Shown one piece after another: positions 1 to 9,636 of a stretch of DNA of 36,997 nucleotides (the first letter of the stretch is position 1; every line of letters starts with the position of its first letter). Made by a program: the position numbers and the translations under genes. The notes under the pieces are model-generated. The model saw only the letters and a list, made by a program, of their open reading frames with translations. It was not told where the DNA came from and made no database searches. Source of the DNA: a virus; the IMG/VR virus record IMGVR_UViG_3300005527_000132, positions 1-36,997 of that record; one strand, 5' to 3'.

Positions 1-313
1 AGATAAAAAAAGTAGCAATACCGTGCGAAGTTGGCACAGTACTTTCTTTGAAACCCATCTGTCTTGTTAATTTTTCTACATTTGTAAATTCATTAGCTGT
101 ATCTAGGAATGATTCGTTGGCTTGATAATCCAGATAGAAAGAAAGTATATCACCAACATAAGATACGGTGTCTAATACCAAAGAACCAATACCAGCTTCA
201 TTGAAATCCTTAAAAGACTCAGGATAGTATCTTTTGGCGTGTTGCACCAAAGATTGCTTAATAGTAGCAAAATCTCTTGCAGAATAATTTATTGGTACAT
301 TCTTTTTTGGCAT
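1..313 (-). CDS. 6: Baseplate wedge protein gp6-like, N-terminal part (gene runs off the window)
   Basis: The first 104 codons of a minus-strand gene are present; the 3' part lies beyond base 1. The protein starts MPKKNVPINYSARDF and continues with a GSLVLDTVSYVGDILSFYLD stretch and NESFLDTA. This is the conserved N-terminus of T4-type gp6, a wedge protein of the baseplate periphery (baseplate J family). In T4, gp6 dimers join neighbouring wedges and bind gp25 and gp53 near the hub. The ATG at 311-313 has an AGAGG ribosome site about 10 nt upstream. It follows gp25 by 23 nt, the same order seen in T4-like marine phages, so the two are probably co-transcribed late genes. The family call comes from remembered family sequence, not a search. 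Confidence 0.88.
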   Translation of the reverse strand, partial: MPKKNVPINYSARDFATIKQSLVQHAKRYYPESFKDFNEAGIGSLVLDTVSYVGDILSFYLDYQANESFLDTANEFTNVEKLTRQMGFKESTVPTSHGIATFFI

Positions 314-336
314 CAGCTTGACCTCTTATAAATATA

Positions 337-738
337 TTATCTTGTTAGTGTTTGTGTTAATAAATTGAAACTTAATCGTAATTGATCGGTTGTTGAGGTT
401 GGTGCTATAAAATAAGTTATTGCAATACCTAATAAATTTGGCTCTTGTTCATCATCTACAAAATCTATTGAAACAATAGAAACAAATGGCATATATCTAT
501 TAATTTGCACAGTTAGTGCAGATCTTATTGTATTTGTTGTTGCAACTGTCTTATTTTCAAACAAGAATCTTTTTATACCAACACCAAATTCCGGATCCAT
601 TATTCTTTCACCGGGACTTGTAAGAATTAAGTTTTTTAAGTTTTGCCTTACTAATTCCGGAATAGTGTCGACTAAAATATAGTCGCTATCCTCACGATCT
701 ATTTGTAAAGGAAAAGATACAGTAAAGCCATTTCTCAT
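337..738 (-). CDS. 25: Baseplate wedge protein gp25-like
   Basis: A 133-residue protein of the GPW/gp25 family, the conserved wedge component that in T4 contacts gp6, gp53 and the sheath. The diagnostic block is near residues 30-60: a helix NLKNLILTSPGERIMDPEFG followed by VGIKRFLFE, where family members carry the E-R and P-x-x-G-x-x-L core. Length matches the family (about 130 residues). It lies 23 nt upstream of gp6 and 36 nt downstream of the giant structural gene, all on the minus strand. No clear ribosome site precedes the ATG. The neighbouring gp6 and the motif together make the assignment firm. Confidence 0.92.
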   Translation of the reverse strand: MRNGFTVSFPLQIDREDSDYILVDTIPELVRQNLKNLILTSPGERIMDPEFGVGIKRFLFENKTVATTNTIRSALTVQINRYMPFVSIVSIDFVDDEQEPNLLGIAITYFIAPTSTTDQLRLSFNLLTQTLTR

Positions 739-774
739 ATTGTAATAAATATGATGCTAAACTGTTTTTAATTA

Positions 775-3700
775 TTATTCTGTTTCATCACAAATAATAT
801 TTCCAGATTCATCTGTAGATACCGGCTGTTCTAGTCTTGGTATAGATGCTTTAAATTCAGGGGTTTCCAGAATAAGTGGTTCTAAAGCTAAGAATAGTGG
901 TCCAAACGGCATCGCTATATTATATGTTGTCAATCCCGGACTAAACACTGGAAATGGTACTAATGCCAATGAAGCTATAGAATATGGTATGTTTATTTTT
1001 TCTCCTGGAAATATTGGCGTACTTGGTACAATATCAAACTGATCTACTTCTTCTTCTGGATTGAATGAATCGCTAATAAATTGTTTCTTTTTTATATCAT
1101 ATGGTACACCGGTTGTACCAATCCCTTGTCTTGTTACATAATTTTCATTACCTTCATTATCAACAGTTTTAATAACCCGATTTGTCTGTGGATCGACCTG
1201 TACAACTACAGTATTTTCAATAATTGGCAATCCTTGAGAAATAGCATTTTGTTTTATTTCAAGTTCACCACTTGGTAAATAATTATAATAACCGTTATAT
1301 GCAATTCCGGCTTCAGCAGCTGTAATTGTCTTTGTCTGATTGGTGCCTTCTATCTTAACGACCTCACCAGCTTCCAACCTTCTGAATCTTGGTTGCACTA
1401 GACCCATCTTTCCAGCTAAAACTATTTTATCAGCCAAAAAGATATTTGGGTCTACAGCTACTGAAATACCTTTCAATAAATTAATTGGTATTGTGGCAGC
1501 TGCTTTTAGAAAAGCTGCTGTAGAAGGCCCATTTTGTTCCTCTTCTTTCTGCTTTTCATATGCACCGGTAGTATCTCTTGTTTTAAAATTACCACTATTT
1601 TTATGCAAGTCATAATTCTTTTTAATCAACTGTTTGGTGCCATTCAATAACGTATAAACACCTTCGCTAGCCATTCCAAGCAAGCTATTAAATAAACAGA
1701 AATCTCTTCCCATTCTATCTAATAGACTATAGTTTACCAATAAATCATATGCAGGATTTGCTAGCATTTTTGCTTTTGCTATATTGAATAAATTATCTGT
1801 ATATCTAGAATACCATCTGTCTGTATACTCATCATTTGGTAAAAATAGAGTATCAAAATCATACATATCTTGCGGTAATTCTACTTCTTCCTCAATAATA
1901 GGAATTACTAAATATTTTTCTTGTTGTTCGAAAAGTTTCCAAGCTGGATTTTGTGAATAATCTTGTGATGTGAATGACTGGATTAGTCCCATTTTATTTT
2001 TCATAATTCTGGCTCTACCAGCAATTCGAGCTTGTTCATTTTTATAAATTATTCCATTTGGATATTCTTCTGTAATTATTCCGGAATAAAAACCATCACT
2101 CTCTCTTAATTGAGATAAGTTAGCTAGCTCTTCATCTTTTGTATAAGTTCTTATTAAACTAATTCTTAATCCAAAGGATGGTGCAGAATTCATCCAAAGT
2201 TGCTGTGTTATAGCTGGCGATGAATTTTTAGAGTAAACATATGCTCTCTGTAGATTATTACCTGAACGGCTTGCTTCAATAATTCTAAGCATTGTTTCTT
2301 TAAAATTTACTAAATTAGTAACACCATTTATGTCTCTATTTCGAAAGACATAATTATTTAAATCTCTAAATTGTTGATTTAGTTGAGAATTTTGCTTAAA
2401 ATCAGTTCTTATATATTTTTCTAATATTATGTGCCAGCCTTTTTCTCTTAGCTTATTGCTATATAAGCCCGGTCCTTCTATGAAACTAGTAAAGTTCAGC
2501 AAATTATCTGAATCCGGCTTATAAACAGTTACATTTCTCGTATCGGGTGCTGCTGGTCTTAAAGGAGTATCATTATTTGGATCAACATTTGGACGCGGAG
2601 GAGTTTCAACCGATACTGTCTCTTCTGTTTTTGTATAAAAATTAGAATACGTATCAATTACCGGTAAATTATTAAAGAAGTTATTTCTTGCTTTAATAGC
2701 CGATTCTTCATTATTGATTGCCATTCCAAGATTAGAAATGATATCCGCAAATGCAGGCGATGTAAGAACATCTGGCTGTGTAACAACAGTTATTGTCTGT
2801 TGAAGCGGAAAGTCATTATTTCTTTGAGAAGTGCCCGTGATACCTCTATTTGAAGTATCGATACTCCTATTTCTAGCATCAATCAAATTATCTACTGTAT
2901 TTCGTGTATTAATTGAAGATTGTTGAGCAACAGAAGGAGGCTGTGTTTGTACGCTGGCATAAGAATCGACAATGTTTTTAATTATCTTTAAAACATCATC
3001 AATTTGATATCTTATAATACTTCTTAGCTTATTACTAGAATCATTATCGGTTATTATATTATTCTTTTTATATATGCTGAAGATCTTTTCTATTTGTACT
3101 TCTATACCTTCTTCAAACTTAAAGTTTTTTATATCTTTTCTGACTGTATGTTCAAAAAATAAATAAATAAGTTCTTTTATATTAAAATTATAAAAATCAT
3201 AATCATATTTATCGAAAACAAACAAGCCTTTGAATACATTATGAATAACACTTGTTCTAATAAATGTCTCAACTAGACCAGTCATAATTTTATCTGATAA
3301 ATGACCTGGTTTATTATCCTGATAACGAGTATTGATTCTAGAATTAGTGCTAACTACATTTTCCGGGTTTGTAGAACTAAATTCTTCATTAATTCTTTTT
3401 TTGACCGCTTCTAACTGCAGCAAGTGAGTATCAATACCACATACTTTTTGCTTTTCTGTCTGTAATGGAGAAAAATCAATTAAACCTAAAAATATATTTC
3501 TTTTTTTCGTATCTTCTTGTTCAAAGTTGGATACTTTTTTACGTTGTAATAATTTTGAATCTGTAGGTACGATTAGAAGTTGCTTTTGCAATATATCGCG
3601 ATATGCTACTAAAGATTCTTTTTTAAATATTTCAGTTAATTCAATTGAGCCAAAGTTAGTTGAATTATACGGCATTATTTTTGCCAAAGATCTTGTAAAT

Positions 3701-6700
3701 AATTGAGAAAATAAATCAAATCTTTCTAAATTATCATTAGATACATTGAGTTCTGCTATTCTAGCTTCATTTAAAAGAGTTTGCTTATTGAATTCAATAA
3801 CAGAGCCTGACATTTTTAGTGTTTGAGAATATTTCTCTGTTGTGCCTGAATTACCAAGAACTTGACCGGTAGTTCTTACATTAAAAACATAAGATCCTGT
3901 TTTTTCTGTATAAATCATTTTCCATTTTGGAGAATTCTCGCTTGCTTGAGAAAGGAACTCTTCTGTTCTAAACTGATTCAAGCCCTCAGATAAGCCAGTG
4001 GTTAATTTTCCTTCTAGACTAACTGTTAATCTTTCTGTTTCTTCAGTTTTTATATCGGCATTAGTATCAATACTAGAATATACTTTCTCTACTAAGCCAC
4101 CTATTTCGTTTACGTGAACCGGTTTTTCATAGTATTTAATGCCACCGATTTCAGATGGGTTATTAACAACACTATCAATATCAACATATTCTTGATTTTT
4201 TGATGTTGCTCTACCGGTAGTTTGAAAGCCGGGAAGTGCAGTTGGTGGTACGGTTTTGTTTTCAAAAACCTTTTCTATTGTCTTTATTGGTGCTGATGTA
4301 GCACCGGGAAAAGCCTCTATTTCTTGGTCAAACGATATTTTAATCTGATCAAAAACATTTGATAGAGTATTATTGACAATTCTATCAATTTCTTGTATTT
4401 GCTTGCCATCCGGTGTTTTATTAACTGATAAGGCGGCAGGACTTGTGAAAATATCTGCAGCAGTTGGTTTTTTTCCAAGCTGATTAATTAATTTATTCGC
4501 TCTTTGTCTTGCATCTTCCTGCAAATCATCGATTACTTTATTAGCTAGTTCTGCCGGCAATACTTGATTAGCTAATGCTTTTCTAAAATCTGTTACATTT
4601 GTAAATGGATAACAAACATTTGGATCAGTAGCTTGTTGATTAATTAATGGAGTTGCTGCTAATAACTGTAAACGTGGTCCAAGACTATCTAGTTGCGTTA
4701 TTTTACCAAAAGATGCAAACAATAATGCGTGTCTTTCAGGATATTTTAAAATAGCATTAAGCAATGGAAAGCGAATTCTTGCTATTTCTGTTATAGTCAA
4801 ATTTACTTCTGTATTAGAATTACCAGCAAGTAAATTAATTGTTTCTGATGGAGATAGGAGAGAGAAACAAGTCTTAACATATTCTTTTAACTGTTGAACT
4901 AAAGAATCCTGTGTCATAGTCAGACGGGTTGTACCTTCTTCGCCGACTTGTACGAGTGCCTTTAGAATGTGTTTATTTCTGTCTAAACTGCCATATCTGG
5001 CGAAACTGTTATCTTCAGTTTCCGCTTGTTGTATAACAGCCGGTGCAGCAATCTGGAAGTTTGGAGAATTTGTCTGTTGATACAATTGTACCAAAGAGTC
5101 ATCAGATATGCGAACTACGTTGGCTTGTTCGCCATCTGCTGTGAAAACAAATCTACCAATTTCTTGTAAAAATTGTTTTTGTTTTTCGGTAGTTGCCAAA
5201 CTTGTAGCATCTATTGTTCCTGTAAAAATGGTTGGATTTACAGTAAAACCAGCTACTCCAAAAGAACCAGTAGTATCACTCGATGTTCTTACAAGACCAC
5301 CTAAACTTGTACTACGTGTACCCAAGCTACCAAGAAATATATTTTCTGGTGTTGTTCCAAAACCTAAAGTACCAGTTACAACTGTAGTACCAAGAAGGTT
5401 GTTTCCAAGTTTTGATTCAAAAGAGATTATATTAGCTAGTTGTACACCACTTTGTGTTAGGAAATTTTGCATTCCATTTCCTATGGCACCTTGCGTATTT
5501 TCAAAATTAAAGTTACCATCAAATAAAGCAGCTAAATCTCCATATAAACCAGTTGGAGCCTCGATATCAGAATTAAGTATTCCAGCTATAAAACCATCAA
5601 GAGCATTACAACCGATCAATTCATTCAATACTTGTTGAATAATATTTAATAGTAATGCCAATATTCCTTCAATGACAGCTGTTTGAAAATCTATCTTAAA
5701 ACTAAATTGCCAATCCAGGATATTAAAAGAAGGCAATTTTATATTAAAAAGACTATCCAAAAGAGCCAATATTGCACTAATATCTAATTTGCAAAGAGCT
5801 TCTAAGTCAATAACTTTATCAATACTATCAAGAACAAATTGTGTTTGACCAGCTGGATCTAAAGGCTCCAAACCCTCTGCTTGTCTTGCTTCGTTTTGTT
5901 TCTGTAATTCATCTCTAATATTTAAACTTAAAGCTGTAATAATGTTTTTCTGAAATGGGAAAGCTGTTATTAATCTCTGCTCAAAATTATCTACCGTTAG
6001 ATCTCTCAAAATCTGGTCACACGGAATTTGAGGCATTACACATTTAATAGCTTCATCAACAACACAAGCTAAATTATATTTTTGTATAAAATCTGTAAAT
6101 AATTTTCCTATTTTGTCAAAATTCTTTACATTGTCAAATAATATTATTTCACTTGCAAGATCCGGACAGACCTTTGTTAATTCAATTAATTTTATCTTTA
6201 ACTCTTCTAAGGCTTTTTTCTGATCCGGTGTTCCACCAAACCCCGGAAAAGCTGTTTGTATTTCTAATAAATTAAGCTGCGCCCTTGTTGTAGAGATTCT
6301 ATCTCTTACTTCCTGAGTACAGCCTTTTGGTTTTATTTGTGGAAGCGATTCAATCTTTTGTTGTGGATGGATATAGGCATTTATAAAATCTTTTAGTAAG
6401 ACTTTACTAGTAACGCCAGCACCAAAGCCCAGCAGAGATAAACTGTCTTCTAGTTTTGAAAGACTCGTTTCTCTTCCTTGACACAACAAAAGATTGCTCG
6501 GTATTGGAGCATTTATTTGTCTTATAATCTCAAGTAAATTAAAAACTAGTGATAACGTTGTGTTTGAACTTATTAATAATGGTTGTTTTAGAGTAGTTAA
6601 AACAGCTAAAGACCTAGAAAATGTTTTATTTTGTAGATAGACATAATCAATCCTATCATATAAAATAACATCTCTAGAAACTCCATCAGAAAAAACTCTG

Positions 6701-7050
6701 GGTTCTAATTTGTTTTCACCGATTAGTCTCAAAGTGACAAATTCATAATCAGCAATAGATATCTTTTCTGGTTCTGATGCTATGATTGGTTTTATATTAT
6801 TTGAAGTTTTGATTGCCGCCTCTAGATCTACTAAAAATCGAACCAAGCCGCCAATTTCTGAATCTAGATTATACCCAACGATTGTACTCTCAGAAGCAAC
6901 TAATTGTTGATTATAAAAAGAAAATAGCTTCTTAATTTGAGTTACATACTCTGGTAATTTCGAAATTTCTAATGTCACCTCTGTTTGAAGAGGAAATATA
7001 TTTTCTACAGAACCAGGTATTAACAAATCTTTTGTTATTTCTTGAGCCAT
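775..7050 (-). CDS. Giant virion protein of unknown function (2091 aa)
   Basis: At 6.3 kb this is by far the longest gene in the window. I recognise no catalytic domain. It lies between the 328-residue structural gene and gp25, so a structural role in baseplate, tail or neck is inferred from position. Residues around 380-500 contain long hydrophobic amphipathic helices (for example AVIEGILALLLNIIQQVLNE) between Cys-containing segments. Residues around 1280-1370 are charged and helical. The C-terminus is rich in Pro, Phe and aliphatic residues, as in surface-exposed structural proteins. It has no signal peptide and no obvious tail-fibre collagen or beta-helix repeat. The ATG at 7048-7050 follows the upstream gene by 20 nt and lacks a strong ribosome site. 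Part of it could be a tape-measure-like or hub-plug protein, but nothing seen proves that. Confidence 0.75.
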   Translation of the reverse strand: MAQEITKDLLIPGSVENIFPLQTEVTLEISKLPEYVTQIKKLFSFYNQQLVASESTIVGYNLDSEIGGLVRFLVDLEAAIKTSNNIKPIIASEPEKISIADYEFVTLRLIGENKLEPRVFSDGVSRDVILYDRIDYVYLQNKTFSRSLAVLTTLKQPLLISSNTTLSLVFNLLEIIRQINAPIPSNLLLCQGRETSLSKLEDSLSLLGFGAGVTSKVLLKDFINAYIHPQQKIESLPQIKPKGCTQEVRDRISTTRAQLNLLEIQTAFPGFGGTPDQKKALEELKIKLIELTKVCPDLASEIILFDNVKNFDKIGKLFTDFIQKYNLACVVDEAIKCVMPQIPCDQILRDLTVDNFEQRLITAFPFQKNIITALSLNIRDELQKQNEARQAEGLEPLDPAGQTQFVLDSIDKVIDLEALCKLDISAILALLDSLFNIKLPSFNILDWQFSFKIDFQTAVIEGILALLLNIIQQVLNELIGCNALDGFIAGILNSDIEAPTGLYGDLAALFDGNFNFENTQGAIGNGMQNFLTQSGVQLANIISFESKLGNNLLGTTVVTGTLGFGTTPENIFLGSLGTRSTSLGGLVRTSSDTTGSFGVAGFTVNPTIFTGTIDATSLATTEKQKQFLQEIGRFVFTADGEQANVVRISDDSLVQLYQQTNSPNFQIAAPAVIQQAETEDNSFARYGSLDRNKHILKALVQVGEEGTTRLTMTQDSLVQQLKEYVKTCFSLLSPSETINLLAGNSNTEVNLTITEIARIRFPLLNAILKYPERHALLFASFGKITQLDSLGPRLQLLAATPLINQQATDPNVCYPFTNVTDFRKALANQVLPAELANKVIDDLQEDARQRANKLINQLGKKPTAADIFTSPAALSVNKTPDGKQIQEIDRIVNNTLSNVFDQIKISFDQEIEAFPGATSAPIKTIEKVFENKTVPPTALPGFQTTGRATSKNQEYVDIDSVVNNPSEIGGIKYYEKPVHVNEIGGLVEKVYSSIDTNADIKTEETERLTVSLEGKLTTGLSEGLNQFRTEEFLSQASENSPKWKMIYTEKTGSYVFNVRTTGQVLGNSGTTEKYSQTLKMSGSVIEFNKQTLLNEARIAELNVSNDNLERFDLFSQLFTRSLAKIMPYNSTNFGSIELTEIFKKESLVAYRDILQKQLLIVPTDSKLLQRKKVSNFEQEDTKKRNIFLGLIDFSPLQTEKQKVCGIDTHLLQLEAVKKRINEEFSSTNPENVVSTNSRINTRYQDNKPGHLSDKIMTGLVETFIRTSVIHNVFKGLFVFDKYDYDFYNFNIKELIYLFFEHTVRKDIKNFKFEEGIEVQIEKIFSIYKKNNIITDNDSSNKLRSIIRYQIDDVLKIIKNIVDSYASVQTQPPSVAQQSSINTRNTVDNLIDARNRSIDTSNRGITGTSQRNNDFPLQQTITVVTQPDVLTSPAFADIISNLGMAINNEESAIKARNNFFNNLPVIDTYSNFYTKTEETVSVETPPRPNVDPNNDTPLRPAAPDTRNVTVYKPDSDNLLNFTSFIEGPGLYSNKLREKGWHIILEKYIRTDFKQNSQLNQQFRDLNNYVFRNRDINGVTNLVNFKETMLRIIEASRSGNNLQRAYVYSKNSSPAITQQLWMNSAPSFGLRISLIRTYTKDEELANLSQLRESDGFYSGIITEEYPNGIIYKNEQARIAGRARIMKNKMGLIQSFTSQDYSQNPAWKLFEQQEKYLVIPIIEEEVELPQDMYDFDTLFLPNDEYTDRWYSRYTDNLFNIAKAKMLANPAYDLLVNYSLLDRMGRDFCLFNSLLGMASEGVYTLLNGTKQLIKKNYDLHKNSGNFKTRDTTGAYEKQKEEEQNGPSTAAFLKAAATIPINLLKGISVAVDPNIFLADKIVLAGKMGLVQPRFRRLEAGEVVKIEGTNQTKTITAAEAGIAYNGYYNYLPSGELEIKQNAISQGLPIIENTVVVQVDPQTNRVIKTVDNEGNENYVTRQGIGTTGVPYDIKKKQFISDSFNPEEEVDQFDIVPSTPIFPGEKINIPYSIASLALVPFPVFSPGLTTYNIAMPFGPLFLALEPLILETPEFKASIPRLEQPVSTDESGNIICDETE

Positions 7051-7070
7051 TATCTATTTACCAACCATTT

Positions 7071-8057
7071 TCAATTTAATCTGTGAAACCTGCTGTTTAT
7101 ATAATAAGGTCCAGCAGGATTTAAGTGTTCACCCTTATAAGAAATTAGTTCCATACGAAACATTTTAATATCATTTATTGTAAAGCTTAATAATTGAGCA
7201 GCAGCTGCATTATTTGCATAGATAGATTCATCGGATGGTAAAACAGGTATACCAAAATATTCATTTACTGGATTTTTATGTTTATGATAAGCCATTTCAT
7301 TCATATAGTCAATTACTGTCATAGTGGCAGTACTTACAATAGCACTCAATTTATCAACCTTTTCAATTAATTGGTCAAGAGCAAAAACAGTATTAATACC
7401 CAAAGGAATTGGCTGCAAACCACCGGCTTCTATTTCCGATATTTGTGCTTCTCTTACTTCTTCAGTGATCATTAGTCTTTCACCGTCCTCTAAATCACCA
7501 GCCAATAACTCAATACCATATCTGGAAACGATATTTCCACCTTGAGAATTTTTTTGATCAGTGCCAACAACCAATTTAATACTTTCTCTACCAACAAGTC
7601 TAACTGCATCGGCTTTTAAAGCCGCAGTTGATCTAGCTATAGATAAACCACTATTTCCAGGAGGAATACCAAGAGCTTTATCGATATCAGATTTTTGGCT
7701 TAAATAGATTCTTGCAGCATCTGTAGTAAAATCTGGATGGGTTATATCTTGTTCTATTAAGAATTTTTCATCTGCACTTCTTCTACCAACCACCATATCA
7801 ATAGCTGCACAGGAAGTATTTCCATTAATACCATAGCCATCAAAAGGTCCAGTTCTATCGCGACCTAGAACTATAGTTGAGTCTTGTTTTCCTTGTAATA
7901 ATATTTCATATCGTGCTTGTGCAAAACGTGGAGATAGCTCTGCAATATCATCACCACCAATACCGGCTGAAGAAACTATTGTAGAAGAGTCAGAGAATCC
8001 ATCTCTTGCTTTTTCAGTTAATTTATTAAGTTCTAATTTCTGTTTTAAATTTGCCAT
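7071..8057 (-). CDS. Conserved virion structural protein, baseplate/tail region (328 aa)
   Basis: A 328-residue protein with no enzyme motif. It has a charged N-terminus, then the segment LSPRFAQARYEILLQGKQDS and a Gly-rich FDGYGINGNTSCAAIDMVVG block at about residues 72-92. Near 155-175 is a beta-rich RESIKLVVGTDQ stretch resembling the repeating strands of phage spike and hub proteins; near 235-255 is a helical region, IEKVDKLSAIVSTATMTVID. Proteins of this type occur beside gp5-like hub genes in T4-like marine phages, usually annotated only as structural. It is separated from the M15 peptidase gene by 2 nt and from the giant gene by 20 nt, which points to one late operon. An interaction with the neighbouring hub/peptidase protein is inference. 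Confidence 0.72.
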   Translation of the reverse strand: MANLKQKLELNKLTEKARDGFSDSSTIVSSAGIGGDDIAELSPRFAQARYEILLQGKQDSTIVLGRDRTGPFDGYGINGNTSCAAIDMVVGRRSADEKFLIEQDITHPDFTTDAARIYLSQKSDIDKALGIPPGNSGLSIARSTAALKADAVRLVGRESIKLVVGTDQKNSQGGNIVSRYGIELLAGDLEDGERLMITEEVREAQISEIEAGGLQPIPLGINTVFALDQLIEKVDKLSAIVSTATMTVIDYMNEMAYHKHKNPVNEYFGIPVLPSDESIYANNAAAAQLLSFTINDIKMFRMELISYKGEHLNPAGPYYINSRFHRLN

Positions 8058-8059
8058 AA

Positions 8060-9283
8060 TTACTCAATTAAACCTAAACTTCTTGCAGCATTTTCATCAA
8101 ATTCGTAATGCCACAACTCTTTAAAAGACCATCCGGTCCAAATAAAACCAAATCTCTGTGAATTGCTTGCTAACCATTTAGCAACTAAACCAAAGTCACC
8201 ATTTTTTGTTTTTTCAAAACTCTGTGAATTTTGATCAACTCTCTGTAAAGAATTAAAACTAGAACTGTCAGTAAATTGCTTAAACAACAAATTTCCTTCT
8301 CTGCCGGTTGAAAAGTCAATAGCCTTTCCAGCTGGATGTTTTGAATTACCTCTATCTGGATTTCCAACTTGTGGAAATGGTTGACCTTTTCTTAGCCAGT
8401 CTTGATACATACACCTTTGTAAATCTATATTTCTATAACCACTGGTAAAACCTAAAGTTTGACCGGTTTCTTTTTTATATGCATCTATCATAGCTTCAAC
8501 AGCTTTTATATATTTCTTTGGAAATAATATAAAAGCACTACCTGGTATTATAACCATTTCTGTTGTTTCATATCCATTTGGTGGAGGTGGACCACCGGTT
8601 GTTATTGGCCATATACCGGGTTGCCGATTCGCTTTTTTTAAATCTATACAAGCATTTTGTTCAGAAGCAGGAAAAGACTGTTGCTGGATACTTGGTATTG
8701 GATTTAAACCAGAAGGTGGTTTTGTACTATCTGTTAAATTATTTTGTTGTGAAGTAATCTGTGAAGCTTTTTTGTCTTTCTTTTTTCCTGCTGTCTCTGA
8801 TCCTTTTCTGGATATACCATAATAAGTTGGTCTTGTTCGAAACAGACGATTTTCATAATCAACAAATATCTTATCACCTTTACTTGGAGGATCTAATTTA
8901 TCAGATACTGAAATAAATATTTCAAAAAGAGGCATTAATGTTTCTGATGGTATTTCTTCGCCATTATCAAAATTAATACCCTGATCTGGATGTGGACAGT
9001 TATCTTGTTCTATTATTTGCGCTCTTACTGCTATCAATTTATCAATATTCTGCATTTGTGAACTTTGATATTCAGCAGGAAATGGAGGATAAATATAATA
9101 GCCGTTTTCTAAAGCAATACCAACCAAAGGACCAGAAATGTTCTTTGAAACATCTGGTCTAATATGTTCATCTTTTTTTAATCTTTCGAGTTCAGAGTCG
9201 GTCGGATTTGCTCTTCTTATTCTTGGCCAAGCATTATTTTGACCAAAAGGCTCATCCTCTGGATTCAGAATTCTATTCGACAT
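8060..9283 (-). CDS. Tail-associated peptidoglycan peptidase, M15/VanY-like, possibly gp5-type hub
   Basis: A 407-residue protein with a C-terminal M15 (D-Ala-D-Ala carboxypeptidase/VanY) domain at about residues 245-405. Visible motifs are SGYRN at 281-285, SKHPAGKAIDFS at 314-325 (zinc ligands H316 and D323), and KELWHYEF at 388-395 (catalytic E389, third ligand H392). Such enzymes cut peptide cross-bridges of peptidoglycan. The N-terminal part (about 1-160) has a segment SKGDKIFVDYENRLFRT that could be an OB-fold like that of T4 gp5. A low-complexity Lys/Gln/Ser/Pro linker (160-210) joins the two. In T4 the hub protein gp5 carries a lysozyme domain; here a peptidase seems to take that place. 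Its position among baseplate genes favours local cell-wall digestion during infection over a holin-dependent endolysin, though the latter is not excluded. Confidence 0.85.
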   Translation of the reverse strand: MSNRILNPEDEPFGQNNAWPRIRRANPTDSELERLKKDEHIRPDVSKNISGPLVGIALENGYYIYPPFPAEYQSSQMQNIDKLIAVRAQIIEQDNCPHPDQGINFDNGEEIPSETLMPLFEIFISVSDKLDPPSKGDKIFVDYENRLFRTRPTYYGISRKGSETAGKKKDKKASQITSQQNNLTDSTKPPSGLNPIPSIQQQSFPASEQNACIDLKKANRQPGIWPITTGGPPPPNGYETTEMVIIPGSAFILFPKKYIKAVEAMIDAYKKETGQTLGFTSGYRNIDLQRCMYQDWLRKGQPFPQVGNPDRGNSKHPAGKAIDFSTGREGNLLFKQFTDSSSFNSLQRVDQNSQSFEKTKNGDFGLVAKWLASNSQRFGFIWTGWSFKELWHYEFDENAARSLGLIE

Positions 9284-9333
9284 AATCTAGAAACCTCTAG
9301 AATAAATATCTAGAATTGAAATAATTTAGATAT
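9284..9333 (-). promoter_or_regulatory. Leader with three TCTAGA palindromes around the ribosome site of the M15 gene
   Basis: TCTAGA occurs at 9286-9291, 9296-9301 and 9309-9314. In the minus-strand transcript the two copies nearest the gene can pair around a GGTT loop, burying the AGAGG ribosome site. The two upstream copies can instead pair around TATTTAT. These alternatives exclude each other, so a translational switch is possible. This rests on base pairing only. Confidence 0.35.
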
Positions 9334-9636
9334 CTATTCTTCTTTACCGGTAGCTTCTATTTCATCATACATACTATTTTTCTCATTTTCATTTAAATCT
9401 CCATATTCACTTTTAATGGATTTTTTTAGTATGTCTGTTATTTTTACTAATTGCTCATTTGAACGCTGTAGAGTTTCAAGATATTTGGCAGCAGTCAAGC
9501 CAACTTCTCTATGACGTTCTTGACTGCCACCAATATAAACAGCTATATCTCTTAAGAGACTATCAGCTTTTTTACGATCTTCTCTTATATTATCAATAGC
9601 TTCTTCAAGATACTTTTCGATCTGTTTATTATTCAT
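9334..9636 (-). CDS. Conserved small helical protein (100 aa)
   Basis: A 100-residue, mostly helical and highly charged protein. It begins MNNKQIEKYLEEAIDNIRED, continues with an RHREVGLTAAKYLETLQRSN segment at about residues 56-75 and ends acidic. I know no function; similar proteins sit beside gp55 in aquatic T4-like phages. Its ATG overlaps the gp55 stop codon (ATGA), so translation is probably coupled to gp55. That suggests, without proving, a role in late expression or replication coupling. Confidence 0.75.
   Translation of the reverse strand: MNNKQIEKYLEEAIDNIREDRKKADSLLRDIAVYIGGSQERHREVGLTAAKYLETLQRSNEQLVKITDILKKSIKSEYGDLNENEKNSMYDEIEATGKEE

Noticed and set aside
325-332. TATAAATA on the plus strand near gp6
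   Set aside because: No plus-strand gene follows; all genes here run the other way.
5108-5638. Long plus-strand reading frame inside the giant structural gene
   Set aside because: It lies wholly within a 6.3-kb minus-strand gene, has no recognisable protein features, and its Pro/Val-rich content is what antisense translation of the gene gives.
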